In this document: positions 45,366 to 59,300 of the stretch, piece after piece
Position numbering within the stretch: the first letter of the stretch is position 1
How the letters are laid out: each line of letters begins with the position of its first letter
Source of the DNA: Plumapathes pennacea
Taxonomy: Eukaryota; Cnidaria; Anthozoa; Antipatharia; Myriopathidae
Assembly: GCA_964036295.1 (NCBI GenBank)
Contig: OZ038463.1
Coordinates: 34,487,295-34,551,294, forward strand
Length of the DNA stretch: 64,000 nt
Direction of reading: 5' to 3'
Notes under the pieces: model-generated
Database searches by the model: none
Seen by the model: only the letters and a program-made list of their open reading frames with translations
Told to the model about the DNA's origin: nothing
Made by a program: the position numbers and the translations under genes

Positions 45366-46430
45366 AATTTATTCTTCAAATTAAAGAAATACTTCATCTA
45401 TGTTGTTCCTTGCATGTGTGGTTTTATTCCTTGTGTATCATTTCTGAGCAGTTTCAAGCCGTTTTGAGCGATTTTCATCTGGTGCCGATTCAGTATGTAT
45501 ATAAAATGACAAGGCAGTACACAACCGAAACGACCGTTGAACTTACGAAGTCAAAAAATTACCCTAATTCTGCTTCATTCACCTCTAGTCTCATCGATAG
45601 CAATCACCGAAGGTTGGACTCATCGAAAGCTCACACTCTTGCCTTCTTTTTTCCAGTCTCAAACGATGATGAAAGTTAAACATTATTAGTACGCAAGTTG
45701 ATCCGCCGATACCCCACCCCACCCCTCTCCTCCCTAAACATTCAGCAGACCTCAGCTCTCCATCTGCAATCTGTCACGTGACTTCATCATTGTGGCTTTG
45801 GAAACGGTTCTGCCAGTTCATCTGACTCTACAGTGTTCCAGGAAAATTAGGCGTTATGTGACGTCAAAAAGACTCTGCTTCTCATACAGGGGACTTCAAG
45901 GCAAGGCGTGAAGTAAGATCGGTCCTACCTTTCTGGGCCTTCTCTCTACATCTCTGGAGGATAGGCGATGTTTACATATTTTTTCTGAAAAGATATATGG
46001 TAAAAATGATTTATATAATACACACAATCGGCACTTTACCGTTTGGTTCTCTTATACGTGCAAATTAAAATACTATCACTTACTTTGCCCGACAACAAAT
46101 TGAGTGATACTGTCAGAAATTGTCTATTCACCAAGAACTTTGAATTCGTTTGTGTGGTCTCGTGCACTTTTAGGTTTCATTTGACTGTCCAGGTTTTACA
46201 AGGGAACACGCTACACCGAAGCTATATTTAATAGAATGTACACATTTAAGAGGAATTTATCTGTCCCATAGTCTCAATCAATTCATTTGACAATTTGTAG
46301 TTTCACTTGACAGTTTCTGGTTTTAAAATCGAATGATCCTTTGGCAGTAAAAGGGGTTAAAGGCCCACAACTACAAAACATAGCAAATTAATGTTAAAAT
46401 TATTCAAATAATACCAATAACAATTCTTAC

Positions 46431-47349
46431 GTTCTCCGTGTTCAGTATGTTAAGTAGGCTTTTGTAAATCTCTGCAAACGTTGGTCTGTCGTCAGCCACA
46501 CCTTTCAAGCAGTCCAACATGATAGAGTAACTGAAACAAAAATGTACAAGTCCAAATTAGCTAGAACATGAGTAGTCAGTGCATTGCGTATTGCTTTGCG
46601 CAGTCAAGGACAATGTTAGAGCAAGTGCGACAACATGACACACTTTAAAACTAAAGAGAGGTTCGTAAATATATAAATGATTGAAATATAATTATTTACG
46701 TGTGAAGTAGTTTGGTAAACTCTTTTTGACATAGAATCATAGACTAATGGCCTGGCAAAACTAGGACACTTGTGGCGGCAACAATGTGTCCTTCGATGTT
46801 TCCAGGGTGGCAAAACGTGCGGCAACATTGCTGCGCTAACTGCGGACACACATTTGTGTCCGCAACTAATTGTTTGGCGCCTGGCAAAATATGGGAAGCA
46901 TACGCGAATAATGTTGCTGTCACAATGTGTCCTCGTTTTGCCAGGCATTAAGTAGAATGACTGTGATTGAAGACAATTAAAGAGACGAATTGCAGAACTT
47001 AAAAGTGTTAGTCAGGCCCAGTATCGTGAGCCTTGATATTGCTCAATAATAGGTTAATTGATGACGACCCCATTCACCAAATCACAATAATAATTAATCG
47101 ATATTGTTTTATTTCACTCGATTGATTTTAGAGATAGTTTTGTCTCCGTATGCTTCGGTGGTTCATCTCGATTTCAGTTCTTCCACCAGAAAACCAATTA
47201 GAAGAAATACACAACTATAACAACACGTTTAGCACATAATGAGACTTACAGTTCCTCTGAGCAGTGTGGGGGTTTTTCCAGTCTATAGCCTTCACTTAGT
47301 TTCTTGGTAAGATCAAGGACTCCTTTCACCTTTTCATAAGGTTCTTCTC
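46431..47349 (-). pseudogene. FGFR-like kinase remnant, last two exons only
   Basis: Exons 47349-47250 and 46530-46431 match the final two visible exons of the full kinase gene, with intact AG/GT and lengths of 100 nt each. They encode only the C-lobe end. The near-invariant Trp of subdomain XI (D-C-W before ADDRPTF) is Leu here (DCLKG). With no upstream exons this cannot encode a kinase. Confidence 0.8.
46748..46946. mobile_element. ~200-bp MITE with TGCCTGGCAAAAC ends
   Basis: Left tggcctggcaaaactaggac and right gtcctcgttttgccaggca are inverted. An interior palindrome GCGGACACA...TGTGTCCGC is also present. The same MITE sits in the homologous intron of copy 3, where it is split by a further insertion. 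Confidence 0.75.
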
Positions 47350-47365
47350 CTAAAACAAAACAGTA

Positions 47366-47750
47366 GCCATGACCGAATCAGTGATGTCCTATCCCGACCC
47401 CTCCCCCACACAGACAAACCTGCTAAAATGTAGCCGTTATCCCTGAAAAATGCCCAAAACGGAGAAAGTTTTCTAGACACAAAACTTACATGATGAAGCT
47501 AAGCTTTCGATTTATTTCTGCCGCTGGATCATATATGCAAAAAAGCCGTTTGAACCCTGCGGACCACGCAGGCGAACAGGAACTCGGATACGGCCGGCTT
47601 TTTGCATAAAATGGACTTTTTCGCATAATAATGCACAACACCTTAAGTTGCAGTATTCTTTTTTTTGTGCTGGTATGCCGTGCTTGCTTCTTAGGTAAAT
47701 ATTTGTAGAGTAGCCTTGTTGCTACGATCTTCTGAGATTTAGCCTTTGTT
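47366..47750. other. Junction sequence between duplication copies 2 and 3
   Basis: Does not match either copy by eye and has no gene. Ends where IQCD intron-3 sequence starts. Confidence 0.4.
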
Positions 47751-47759
47751 CTAAGTGCA

Positions 47760-49250
47760 CTTATGGGGCGGAAAGGGGCTAAGAAAGGTACAGTGGTGTA
47801 ATGTGGGGTATCGTTTCTTTAACTACAGGAAGTGTCTCGAGTCAGTCTTCTTCACGTCATCACGAGCTATTTTTGAAAAACATAGATCGTTGCTATGATA
47901 CACCCCCGTTTTCAGTGACTGTCTTCTATTGTTTTAAGCGTACGTTTAAGATGGACAGAAATACGACGCAGACATGAATTCAAAGCAGGTAAAAATATCG
48001 TGTCATAGTACATTTAGTTAAAATGAGCAACCAACCCTCTTGACCCATTCGGCATATAATGACCTGTCAGATCCTTAATGAATAACTCGAAAGGATACAG
48101 ACACGTGGAGGGTACTGTGGGTATAGTTGAGTGGGTGAGGCAGATAGTTAAAAAGTGGTCTGGTGATTGGACAAAGAATATGTAGGTTTAGAGTGTTGGA
48201 TTTTTAGAAGAAAATACTTTATTATTAGCCAAATTGCGAATATACACAGCGTTATGAAATATCCGAAAAAACACTTAGGCCCGGGGCAAACGCCGTACTT
48301 CACTTGAGCCGAATTTAATTCAACGAATTTACGTTAATGTGAGCTCAGCATTTGACCCAATTGAATTCAAATGATTATATTTGGAGCGGATTGGTCGATT
48401 TTCTCGGCTATAGTGCGACCGCAAAGAACGGCTTCAGTTGAACTCGACTGACTTTCGGCGTTTCACCCAGGCAAAGTAAATTAATTTGGAGCGACCTAAA
48501 CTGTAATTGAGTTCGACTCATGTGAAGTACGGCGTTTGACCCGGGCCTTACAGTTATAAAGAGACTAACTAAATAATTTCTATTAATAATCAAACTGAGC
48601 CACGTGTAGAACATTTCTATCTTTCTTAGAAAAAAGAACGACGTTATTTATCAAGAAGCCGTAAGATTGAAAACTTTGATAATGTCTTTCTTGTGGCGCG
48701 TCTTTGTAAAATACTTGGACAGAAGCTATAATCTAGCAGAAACTATTCCAAAATAGAAAACTCGGGTTGGTTAGGTGACATACTTCGGCCATTTTTGGCC
48801 ATATCTGGATAAAAAGGTATTCTAAACATTCTAGAATAAAATTTATAAAACAAAGTCATGTTTGAATGAGTTGCTCAGGCAAAAAGTAAATGTATTAACT
48901 CAATTTATTAACTAAGTTTGGTTGGTAGGCCTGTATATAGGTCTATAAACACAGTTTTCTGCTTGTCTTACCCATAGGACGAGTTTGACATAGTTCAGCG
49001 ACTTTACGACGAAGAAAAACAGGATTTGGCCGAACTACAACGGCAACTGGAATTTCTCACAAATAAATTCGACGCCATCATGGAAGAGAGGAGACTGGAA
49101 GCTGAGAAGGCCGCCAGAGAATAGGAAGAGAAACGACAGAAGGAAATTGCAGCAACGAAGATGCAAGCATTATGGCGAGGATACCGTGTCAGGAAGATGC
49201 TGCGAGGAAAAGCAAAGAAAGGAGGCAAGAAAGGCAAAAAAGGAAAGTAA
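47760..49250 (+). pseudogene. IQCD: Broken IQCD/DRC10 duplicate (exons 4 and 5)
   Basis: Begins in the end of exon 3 (ggggctaagaaag then GT). Exon 4 (about 47938-47988) has lost 21 nt or more, including the codons for NWIQ, and frameshifts. Exon 5 (48979-49250) is otherwise nearly identical to 13394-13666 but has TAG for Glu at about 49123 (ccgccagagaatag). Exons 1 and 2 are absent. The high identity of introns to copy 1 shows the duplication is fairly recent. Confidence 0.9.
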
Positions 49251-50331
49251 AATTTGGGTCGGGCACTATCAAGATTATTCATTGTCTTATCTTTAATAGC
49301 AACTCGACGGGTTTAGTATTGACGTTTTTGGCCAAAATAATGTAATACTAAACTCATGTTCCTTCAAGAAATTTTTCCATTTACGTTTGTCTTTTTTACA
49401 GTCTCAAATCGATGATGAAAGCAAACGTTATTAGTACGCAAGTGGATCCACGGATGCCCCACCCCACCCCCTCTCCTCCCGTTTCCTTTATAAACATTCA
49501 GCAGACTTTGACTCTCTATCAAGTTGTCACGTGACTTCACCATCGTGGTTCTGTCAGTTCATCTGACTCTACAGCGTTCCAGGAAAATCAGGCGCCCTGT
49601 GACGTCAAAAAGACTCTGCTTCTCATACCTACGACTTCAACGCAAGGCGTGACGTCAGATGGGTTCTACCTTTGTGGATCTTCTCTCTACATCTCTGGAG
49701 CATAGGCGATGTTTACATATTTTCTCTTAAAAGAATAAGATAAAAATGATTTAAATAACACACACGATCAGCACTTTACCGTTTACTACCGTTTGGCTTT
49801 CTTATACGTGCAAATTAAAATAATATCACTGCACTCTGTCCAACAACAAATTCAGTGATACTGTCAGAAATTGTCTATTCACTGAGAACTTTGAATTCAT
49901 TTGTACGGCCACGTGCACTTCTTAGTTTCATTTGACTGTTCAGGTTTTACAAGGGTGACCGGAACATTGGTGCGTATAGCACACCTCCCCCCTTAGTTTG
50001 TTTTGCTACATTACGTAATCATCACGTGCGAGAACACGAGAGACTTCGAACTCGAGGACACGTGAAGAGAGAGTGTGTGGTGTGAGTGAAGAGAGAGCGC
50101 AACGAGAGTGAGACACGCTACACCGACGCCATATATAGAATGTATACATTTAAGAGGAGTTTGTCCCGTAGTTTCAATCAGTTCATTTAAGAATTTGTGG
50201 TTTCATTTAACAATTTTCTGGTTTTAAAATTCAAAGATTTTTTGGCAGTGAAAAGGGTAAACACGCCCACAACTACAGTACATAGCAGCAAATGCTGAAA
50301 TTTTTCGAGTGATACCAATAAAAATTCTTAC

Positions 50332-53300
50332 AGGCTCCGTGTTCAGGATGTTAAACAGGCTTTCGTAAATCTCTGCAAATGTTGGCCTGTCGTCAGCCAA
50401 ACCTTTCCAGCAGTCCAACATGATAGAGTAACTAAAACAAGTCCAAAACTAGTTAGAACATGAGTAGTCAGGTGCACTGCTTTGCGCATGCAGTCGGGGA
50501 CAATGTTAGAGCAAGTGCTAAACCATGACACCTTAAAACTAAAGAGAGATTAGTAAATCTAAGTGATTGAAATATAATGACTAACATGTGAAGTAGTTTG
50601 GTGCACTATTTTTGTCATAGAATCATAGACTAATGGCCTGGCAAACCTACGACACATGGTGGCGGCAACAGCGTGTCCTTCGACATGGCCAGAAATACGG
50701 AACCAATGTGGGCGGGGTAATTACTCAACCACGTCTAACAAACTGTCACTCATGGTTGCGATGCGGCCTCGCTGATTGGCTCTCGGCAAACCGGATGTGG
50801 CATTGCAAAGCAATACGGCGGCGAGAAGAGAGGTGGGGTTTTATTCCACGCTTAGTTCGGTTTCGTCCGTCGATGTTTTTCAACATTTTGATAACAAGCG
50901 ACTTAAAAGCTCGCTCTTTTCTTTTTCTTGTCTGACGTACGCGAGTTGTCTGTTTGGGGTTTCACAAAAGCCCAGAGAGTCGTACAGTCAATCTTGATTG
51001 TTGATGCCTCTGCCATTAAATGCCACTAAACTGGCTCCTCAAATGATTTTAAAAGCCAGATAGGTATCAAGTACACAGGCAGACGAAGAAGGTGATGTAT
51101 TCCTTTGCGTTTTACAACAAGAGTCAAAGATATGAAACTGTCCTTCTGTTTAACAGTGGAAAATATAAATATTGCCGCCAAAATTACAGTTATTCCCAGG
51201 TCTCAACGGAGATAGAAGGCTGCAATGATTTCTGGGTTATATTCAAAATGGCTGAACGAAGCGATGAAGAGAAAGTTGAGATGCTTGGCTTGTTATCGTC
51301 GAGTTTGCCGTATGAGTGTCACATGCGTTATCTCAGAAAGTTACCTATGTTCACAACGAAAAACCGCAGGAAGTATAGCGTGGATCGAGCTTATTTTTGG
51401 CATTATACGAGAACTCGATGTGATGTTTAATTTAAGATCGATAACCGAAAGATTGACGCTCCTGCGAGCGCAACCGAACTTCGCAAAGGAACACATGCTA
51501 AGGAGAATACTGCGTAATAATGGCGGCTGTATGGAGAAATAACCAAGCTTTTCAAGGCTGAAAACCGCAAGAGTTACGTTCAGCAGTGTGCCGTAAACTT
51601 CGCAGCCATGAAGGTAAGACTAAAAGGAACATGTATGGATAGATAACTGCAGTATCACAGCAAACGCTTTTATTAAAATTGAGGAAAATTATTATTCTCC
51701 ATACATTTCTTTGTAGAGGTCAGATGGCCATGTTTTCTAAGTCTAACGTGCTCAGTGCGCATGCGGGTTCCGTATTTCTGGCCATGATGTTTCCAGGGTG
51801 GCAAAACGTGCGGCAAACATTGTTGCGCTAATTGCGGACACAACTTTGTGTCCGTAGCTAAATGTTTAGCGCGTGGTAAAAGAGGGCAAAATTTGGGAAA
51901 CATGCGCGAGTAATGTTGCCGCCACATGTGTCCTTGTTTTGCCAGGCAATGAGTCGGATGACTGTGATTGAAGACGATTAAAGAGACGCGACGCAGAACT
52001 TAAAGTGTTAGTCAGGCTCAGTATCTTGAGCCTTGATATTGTTCATAGGTTAATTGATGACGATCCCACTCACTAAATCACAATAATAATTAATAAATTG
52101 ATGTTGTTTGATTTCACTCGATTGATTTTAGATATAGTTTGTCTCCGTATGGCTCGGTGGTTCATCTCGATTTCAGTTCTTTCCACCAGAAAACCTGAAG
52201 AAATACATAACTATAACAACACGTTTAGCACATAATGAGACTTACAGTTCCTCTGAGCAGTGTGGGGGTTTTTCCAGTCTGTAGCCTTCACTTAGTTTTT
52301 TGGTAAGATCAAGGACTTCTTCCACCTTTTCATAAGGTTCTTCTCCTAAAACGAAACAGTTTTATAAAATTACATTCTGGGTGGGAAGCCCTGATTCTAA
52401 TTTCACATAAATCTAAAACACACAGTCCAGTTTCTACACTGACAATGATAAAACGGTCTTCTCTGTGCATTTCACTAGAATGCGTAAGGTCGGAGGATGT
52501 GGACATGTTGAATCCCGTAAAAAAATGTTCTGCTTATTTTATAATACGACAAGGTACAGCACAGAAACAGCGGAAACTGGAAAAACCGAAGAGGGACAAA
52601 ATTGTTCTTTGATTTTTAGATATCAAACGATATACTTGTAAAATGGATTGCTTTCATCATAGGGAAGTATATTATAGCTGCCTAGCTAAGTTTTACAGCA
52701 CTAATTAAAAATTGACAAAGATACTCACCTAAATTAACAATCTCCCACAACACCACACCAAAGGACCACCTAAACACAGGAAAATACAAGTTTAGGAGAA
52801 TTTAGTTTAACCGAGGAACTCCTGAACTGTAAAATGAAATGGGATAAACATGGGCTGACGACTCAAACATCATAAATTTAAATTTCTTATTTCACAAGTT
52901 CTTTCCCGCCTTTTATATGATAAAGCATACTCACACATCACTTTTTGTTGTCCAGAACCCCCTTAGGGCCTCCAAAGGCATCCACTTTAAGGGAACTTTG
53001 GTCTATACAAAAACCAAGATAAACAAGGAAAAAATAATGTCAGCAATCGCGAAGAATACTGAACACCGTTGAAGAATCATAACTGGCGATTTGGATAATA
53101 CACGCATGCAAAAACACAAGAACTCAAATTCATCGTCGTCCATGCTTTCAGATTGCGTGTTGATTACTAGTGATAACATTGACTTCTTTTACTTATAATA
53201 GGATAGCATACAGGTAGTAATGAGGACAGTATGTTTAAGCCTGATTGCCTTGATTTGCAGTTGTTAGCAGAGCCTTTTCTTCTGCATAACTTTCCTTTTG

Positions 53301-56300
53301 CTAAGGTTTGTTCTTGTGTTTGAGGGCACAAAATATAGGTAAGGTAACTATGCTTGTGTAACCGTACGTCTATCAAAAGTCTTCATTATAACCGTTATAA
53401 CCGAGGCTCTGACTGTTCATATGTACGTTCTCTTGTCAAGTGTCTGTGGCTATCTCGTTTTTGCCGATTATCGAACAGCATGGCAACTGACCCCTGACGT
53501 CAGAATGTAATGACCATTCACTGAAATGTCACGTGCTAATCCAAAGTCTGCAACTTTGGCGACCATTTTGTCTCCAATGAGCACATTTCTGGCTGCTAAG
53601 TCTCGATGAAGGCACTGCAAGAAAGATTATATTAATTTTTCTAACACTTATTGTATCATCATCGAAATTAAAAGCCCATATTAAAAATTTATTGGCACCT
53701 TGGCCCCGCAGGAATCAAAGAGCGATTCTCTTTAAACAAAATTAACATAAACAACAAATTCCTCGGAGAGGGTTGATTAGTGCAAGAGTTTAGCTTGAAA
53801 ACCTAACTTGCTCTCCAAAACAGGTAGACAAAGTCTCAAAATTCCACTAGAGGCGATGGGACATAATTATGCGAATATTGTATTTCCTGTATAATCACTG
53901 ACCTGCTTGGATTCTAAGTGTCTCATGCCACTGGAAACGTCAACAGCAATTTGCAACAATTGCCGCTCAGTCAGAGTTGACTTGATGTTAGCATAAGTCC
54001 TTTCCTCTTTCAGGGGGTCCACGCGACTTTTAATCAGTAGATCCCTCAGATCGCCTCCAGACACAAACTCGGTCACGACACAAATTGGCTCTGGAGGAAA
54101 CAATGTTTTTTTTTTTTTTTTTTTTTTTTTTAAGGAAACAATGTGGTTGAGTAGTTCATGTTCAAATATTGATCACGATGTAGTCGTTAAAGTTAATATT
54201 AAGGTGAAAGACTGAGTTTATCTATATCAGTACACAAGTACAGAAGGTGCATATCAACATGGCAACGCATCCTCTGACTAAGCATTCTGCCATAGCTTGG
54301 TTATGAAGAACAGCGACTTAATGCACCTACGCTTGACCTCTCTTATTCGGACTTTCTTTCAGGCAAGCGAAATAGATTTCCATCCCGTTGCTGCAAGATG
54401 TATACAACTGCACTTCATCACTTAATAAAAGAAGAAAAACCATTTACAGCTGGTGGGGAAAGTATCGGGGAAAGAATATTTGACACAAACAGCTTTTGAG
54501 TAAATGTTGGTTAGGAGTTGCATCTCAGCTTGAATTTAAAGACAAGAATAAAGCCGGCGGTGGCGGGTCAGCTTCATACCGTCAAATGTGCATGCTCCCA
54601 CGAGACTCAAGACGTTTGGGTGTCTTCCAACGTGTTTGAGAATCTGTAGTTCAGTTATCAGCGCCTGCTGTGCATCCTGGTCAGCAGTTTCTATACAAAA
54701 TCCCGAATTGACGATAAAGTTAATACTGCAGTGTATATGTTTACATACTACTTTAACCTATCCCTGAATTTCGCGAGCTTTGCCTCAAGTGACGTTTGTG
54801 AAATAGTCTGCGTCAGACTTTCAGATACTTAGAGAAAGGTGCAAAGAAAAGGCAGTGCAAAATCAAATAGATTTCCACAGAAGTTGTGTACTAAAAACAT
54901 GATATTAACACAGTACACTGAAGTTTCTAAGCTTGAAGTTATTGTTTTTGTGACATGAAAGAGATTCCATCTAAAACACGGTTCGCATGCAAACTCCTTC
55001 GAACATCGAGCCCTTACTTGAGCAACAAATACTACTGCCAAAGTATTACCAGGCCACTGCAACAGTTACATACCTTTAAGTAGTTTCACTGCAACAGGCA
55101 TTTTTCTCCCATCTCTTCTTTCATAAACTCCCTTCTTTACGACGCCAAACTCCCCTCCTCCTAACACAGAGGAAGTTACCGTTAATCTTGCTCGTGGGAT
55201 CTCCCAGTTTCTATGGATGCCCATTAGTTTCAAATATGTCCAGTCATCCATGTGTGCAATAAATTTCTCGTCTTGTGCATCGATAGCTCCTTTCTTGGCC
55301 TCAACTTCCACAAAATGCACTCGGCCCTCTTGGCCAGGTTGCTGAGCTTGAACGGAATACGCCTGAGACAAAATTGAGACATATACTCAGTTGTAGACTG
55401 TAAAAGGGCCTATATGCCAAATAAAGTTTATGTTTACATGTGGAAATGTGTCAAAATTCGAAAGCTGGTTAGCTTCCTAAAACGTAAGTAGCAATTGCTT
55501 TTGATAGTTGTCAGTTCGAGAATTTCTGACGAGGCAACTGATTGAGGTTGAGAGTAGATATCCAATACGAATTCGCCACCAAAAAGATCAAAATAGTCGC
55601 TTGTTTACATGATACAGAACAATTTAAGTGGATCTAAGGAGCTGCACTTTTTTTGCATGTGTAATCTGCAATAATGAAATGCTACACCTTGTAAGAACTG
55701 GTGTTTGTACGTTGGGTGTAGCGAGGAGTACGACGATGAAAGTTCATTGGCTAAAATTTGATGTGCATAAGTTTTACTAAACGTCAACTAATCCGCAAAA
55801 TACAATAATTTCGCCGACTATAACAATCATGGCAAAAGGACGGTAAAAATGCTGCTATAGTCTAGTATTTAAGTTGTATGCGTGAGTGAATGTATGTGAG
55901 AGGTTAGTTCAAGAGTTTTCAAAAGTTATTTGGAAAGTGCAGACTTTGTGACGAATGTAAAATCCTTTACTCGAAAAGCTGATGAAAAGAAATTTTCAAC
56001 ATCAGTCGAGGAAATATTAATAATATGAATATGAATATATGAGTCAATGTTTTGGTGAATGACACTTTAAACAAACCTGCATGTTACACGGTCGGATTTT
56101 GTTTTTTACGTTCTTCCTCCTTACAAGAAGAAGTACTGCGAGTAATAAGGCTATCACAGCTGCGTTGAATCCCACCACCAACAACCACGTGACAACATTG
56201 GTGGACTGGGACGGAGTAGGTGTAGAAACTGCAACGGAAACAAGAACGCAGACACAACGACTATCAGTAGCTCTTCACTTTCTTTGCCCCAAGGAAAACT

Positions 56301-59300
56301 ATGACAACGGAGAATTTTATTTATTGTGGTAGAGATGGGGTGTAACAGGGGTTAGAATATAAATGTTCTGTAAAAATGTTTGGCGCAATAGATCAAGAAA
56401 TAGTTGTAAAAAATATTTTTTAGCTCGGACACTAAGAACACCAAATTAACCTTTCGTTCAAGGCCTTCGGCATACACAATGTATTCAAGGGTTGAGGTAT
56501 AAAGTTATATCCAAGTATATTTGTGTAAGAGAAGTGACTGTATAGGACTTTCCGTGTGCCTTACACGAAGAAAAGAACGAGAGGCACGTGTCTCGAAGTT
56601 GTGTGTGTGTGGCGAGCAAGCGAGTTGTTGCCCACGTGTAGCGAAAACGGCGAGTAAAATTACAGCAGTACGCGACGTTGTGAGTTTTATTACATTGTTG
56701 GCAGCGGACCGGGACTTAAAGTCGAGCGGAAATGAGCACGAAACACATGGAAATGTCCGAAGGCGGTTTACCACCGGCAGAACCCACGCCAGAACAACAA
56801 CAGCTAAAGCAATCGGCGAAAAGCAAACCAAACGAAGGGACCACTGACATTCAACAGCTAGTTCAGGCCCTGAAGCAGAGTATGCTGACGGCGAGCGCAG
56901 CCACTGAGGTGAGGAGAAATGTACGAGCGCCGCTATCGCAGTTCGTCCAACATGCGAAGCTTGTGCACATCAAACCGACGGATCGGCGAGCTCATTTGCT
57001 TACTTTGTTGGATTCACCGGCGTACAAAGCTGTAGAACTGCTCAAGCTCCCGGACTCCACTATCATTTGACGAGTTCACAACACAGTTGGTGCAAAGATT
57101 TGATTCGGGGAAGACAAAGGAAGACTACAAATTACAGTTACGCGCGAGAAGCCAGAAGCCGAGGGACGATTTTGAAGGATTCGCTGATAGCCTGATGGAA
57201 CTGGTCGAGAATGCCTACCCAGAAGCGGCCTATCCGTTTAAAGTGGAGTTGGCTAGGGATCAGTTTATCCAGGGAGTTACAGTGAGCGACAACATCCGAG
57301 AGAAGGTTTGTATGAGTCAGCCGGGATCACTCGTGGAGGCCGTTCGTGTTGTTCGCCAGTTGGAAAGTGCCTGTAAAGCATGTCAGGCCGCACCATCGGT
57401 TAAAAAGAAGAAATCTGTGAATGTCGTCAGTGCCTCCGCTGATAGCGAGAAGATCTCGACTGAGATACGTGAGCTGAAGGAACTCGTGCTGGGCATGAAT
57501 GAGAAAATTCGTGAGCTGGAAAGAAAATCTGCTACCACATCTACAACAACCTCACGGCGCCGGGATGAGGTACAGCTTGCCGCAAACAAGGCCACTATGT
57601 GCGGGAGTGTCAAGGCGAGCTCATGGTGCGTGTCCCTCGTGCGTTCCGTCAACACAATCAGAAATAGCCACTGTTACAGGCAAATCTTCAGCCGGTCAGG
57701 ACCAGAGTAAAGGGAAATTGGGATTGTCATCAGAGGTGGTTGCACAAGCTCAGAGGGAGGATCCGGATATTGGCATAGTAATCAGTTAACTGCTGAAAGA
57801 ATGGAGGAAACCGACTGTGAGGGAGATCAAGCCGATGAGTCATGCCACTCGCACAATCTGGGCGCAGTTTGACCTGCTACAGTTACACGAAGGGGTACTC
57901 TATCTTCAGTCAGCTGACCATACTTCCACAACTAAGCACAGGGTGATTCTGCCCAAACAACATGTGAAAAAAGCCCTTGCTGAAGTTCATGACGGTCCTG
58001 CTGGTGCCCACTTGGAAAGACCCTGCAGAAGATGAAAGCCAGGTTCTGGAGGCCTGGCCTGACAAAGGAAGTGCATCGGTACTGCGATGGTTGCCTAACA
58101 TGTGCCAAGTGCAAGTCCAGGCCACGACCAAGGGCACCTCTACAGCCGTTACCATCCGGGAACCCCATGTAACGCATCCATATCGACATAGTTGGACCCC
58201 TCCTTCAGTCTCGAAGAGGAAACCGCTACATTTTAACCGCTGAGTGCAGTTTCACCAAATGGGTTGAAGCGTTTGCAATCCCCAACCAACGTGCCACAGC
58301 CTGTGCGAAGGTGCTGCTAAGAAACTGGATTTGCAGATTTGGCGTGCCGGACAGCATTCACAGTGATCAAGGACGAAACTTCGAGTCGAAGGTGTTCAAG
58401 TAGATGTGCCACTTGTTGGAAATCAACAAAGCACGACAAGTGTCTATCATCCAGAAGGCAATGGGCAAGTCGAGAACTTACACAAGACCCTGAAGAGCAT
58501 GCTCAAAGCTCGAGTTGAAGAGAATCCAGAGAGCTGGGACGAGCACCTTGATTTCTCGATGATGGCCTACAGAAGTAGTGTCCATACTTCCACAGGGCAC
58601 ACACCGTTTGAGCTAATGTTTGCCAGAGAGATGAGGATACCTCTGGACGTGATGATGGGCGGAGCCAAAGACAACGAATGCTCGTACACTGAATTTGTGG
58701 CTGATCTTCAGGAGAATTTAGAAGAGGCACATCGGGATGTGAGGTAGAAACTGAAGGTTGCCCAGCGACGCCAAAAAGATGCTTATGACAAGGGTGTGAA
58801 GCATACCGTTTATCAAGCGGGTGATTTGGTCCTGCTTTACACTCCACAGCTGAAGCCAGGTGAAGCAGGCAAGTTTCACAGACAGTGGCAGGGGCCATTC
58901 AAGATTGTGAAACAAATCACCGAAGTTACCTACCTTGTCAAAAAGGTTCGAGGACACTCAAGGAGGTCCAAAGTGGTTCATTTCAACAACTTTTGGTTGT
59001 TCCAGAGAAGCTCAGAAGGGGAACGGGAGGAAGCAACAGCCGATGTACTCAGAAATTCTGATGAAGAAGAGGTAGAAGCTGTGGGAGGTGAATGCGAACA
59101 GGATAGTCAAGATCCTGAAGTTCTAGAGGACAGTGCACATCAGTCCTGTTATACCAATGGTCTCCAGCCTAGTATGGTTGAAACGGATGCTGGAAGTGAC
59201 CTTGTGGTGGATGCAGATACTTAAGGAAAGGACAGCACTTCACAAGAAGGTGAAAATGAAGAGAGACTGCCGGGCCCATTGAACTTCAGTGATGAGGAGG

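Larger units (their letters stand above)
45650..47365. repeat. Segmental duplication, copy 2 (older, partial)
   Basis: Matches 13810-14631 joined to 21707-25620 (IQCD/kinase intergenic sequence and the last two kinase exons) with clear divergence. It lacks the 7-kb TIR element and Helitron A. It ends abruptly at about 47365, after which ~400 bp of unrelated sequence leads into the younger copy. Confidence 0.8.

Noticed and set aside
46431-47349. A third functional kinase gene
   Set aside because: Only the last two exons are present and the conserved subdomain XI Trp is replaced by Leu.
56505-56831. - strand frame over the 5' LTR
   Set aside because: Antisense to the LTR and gag start; no independent support.
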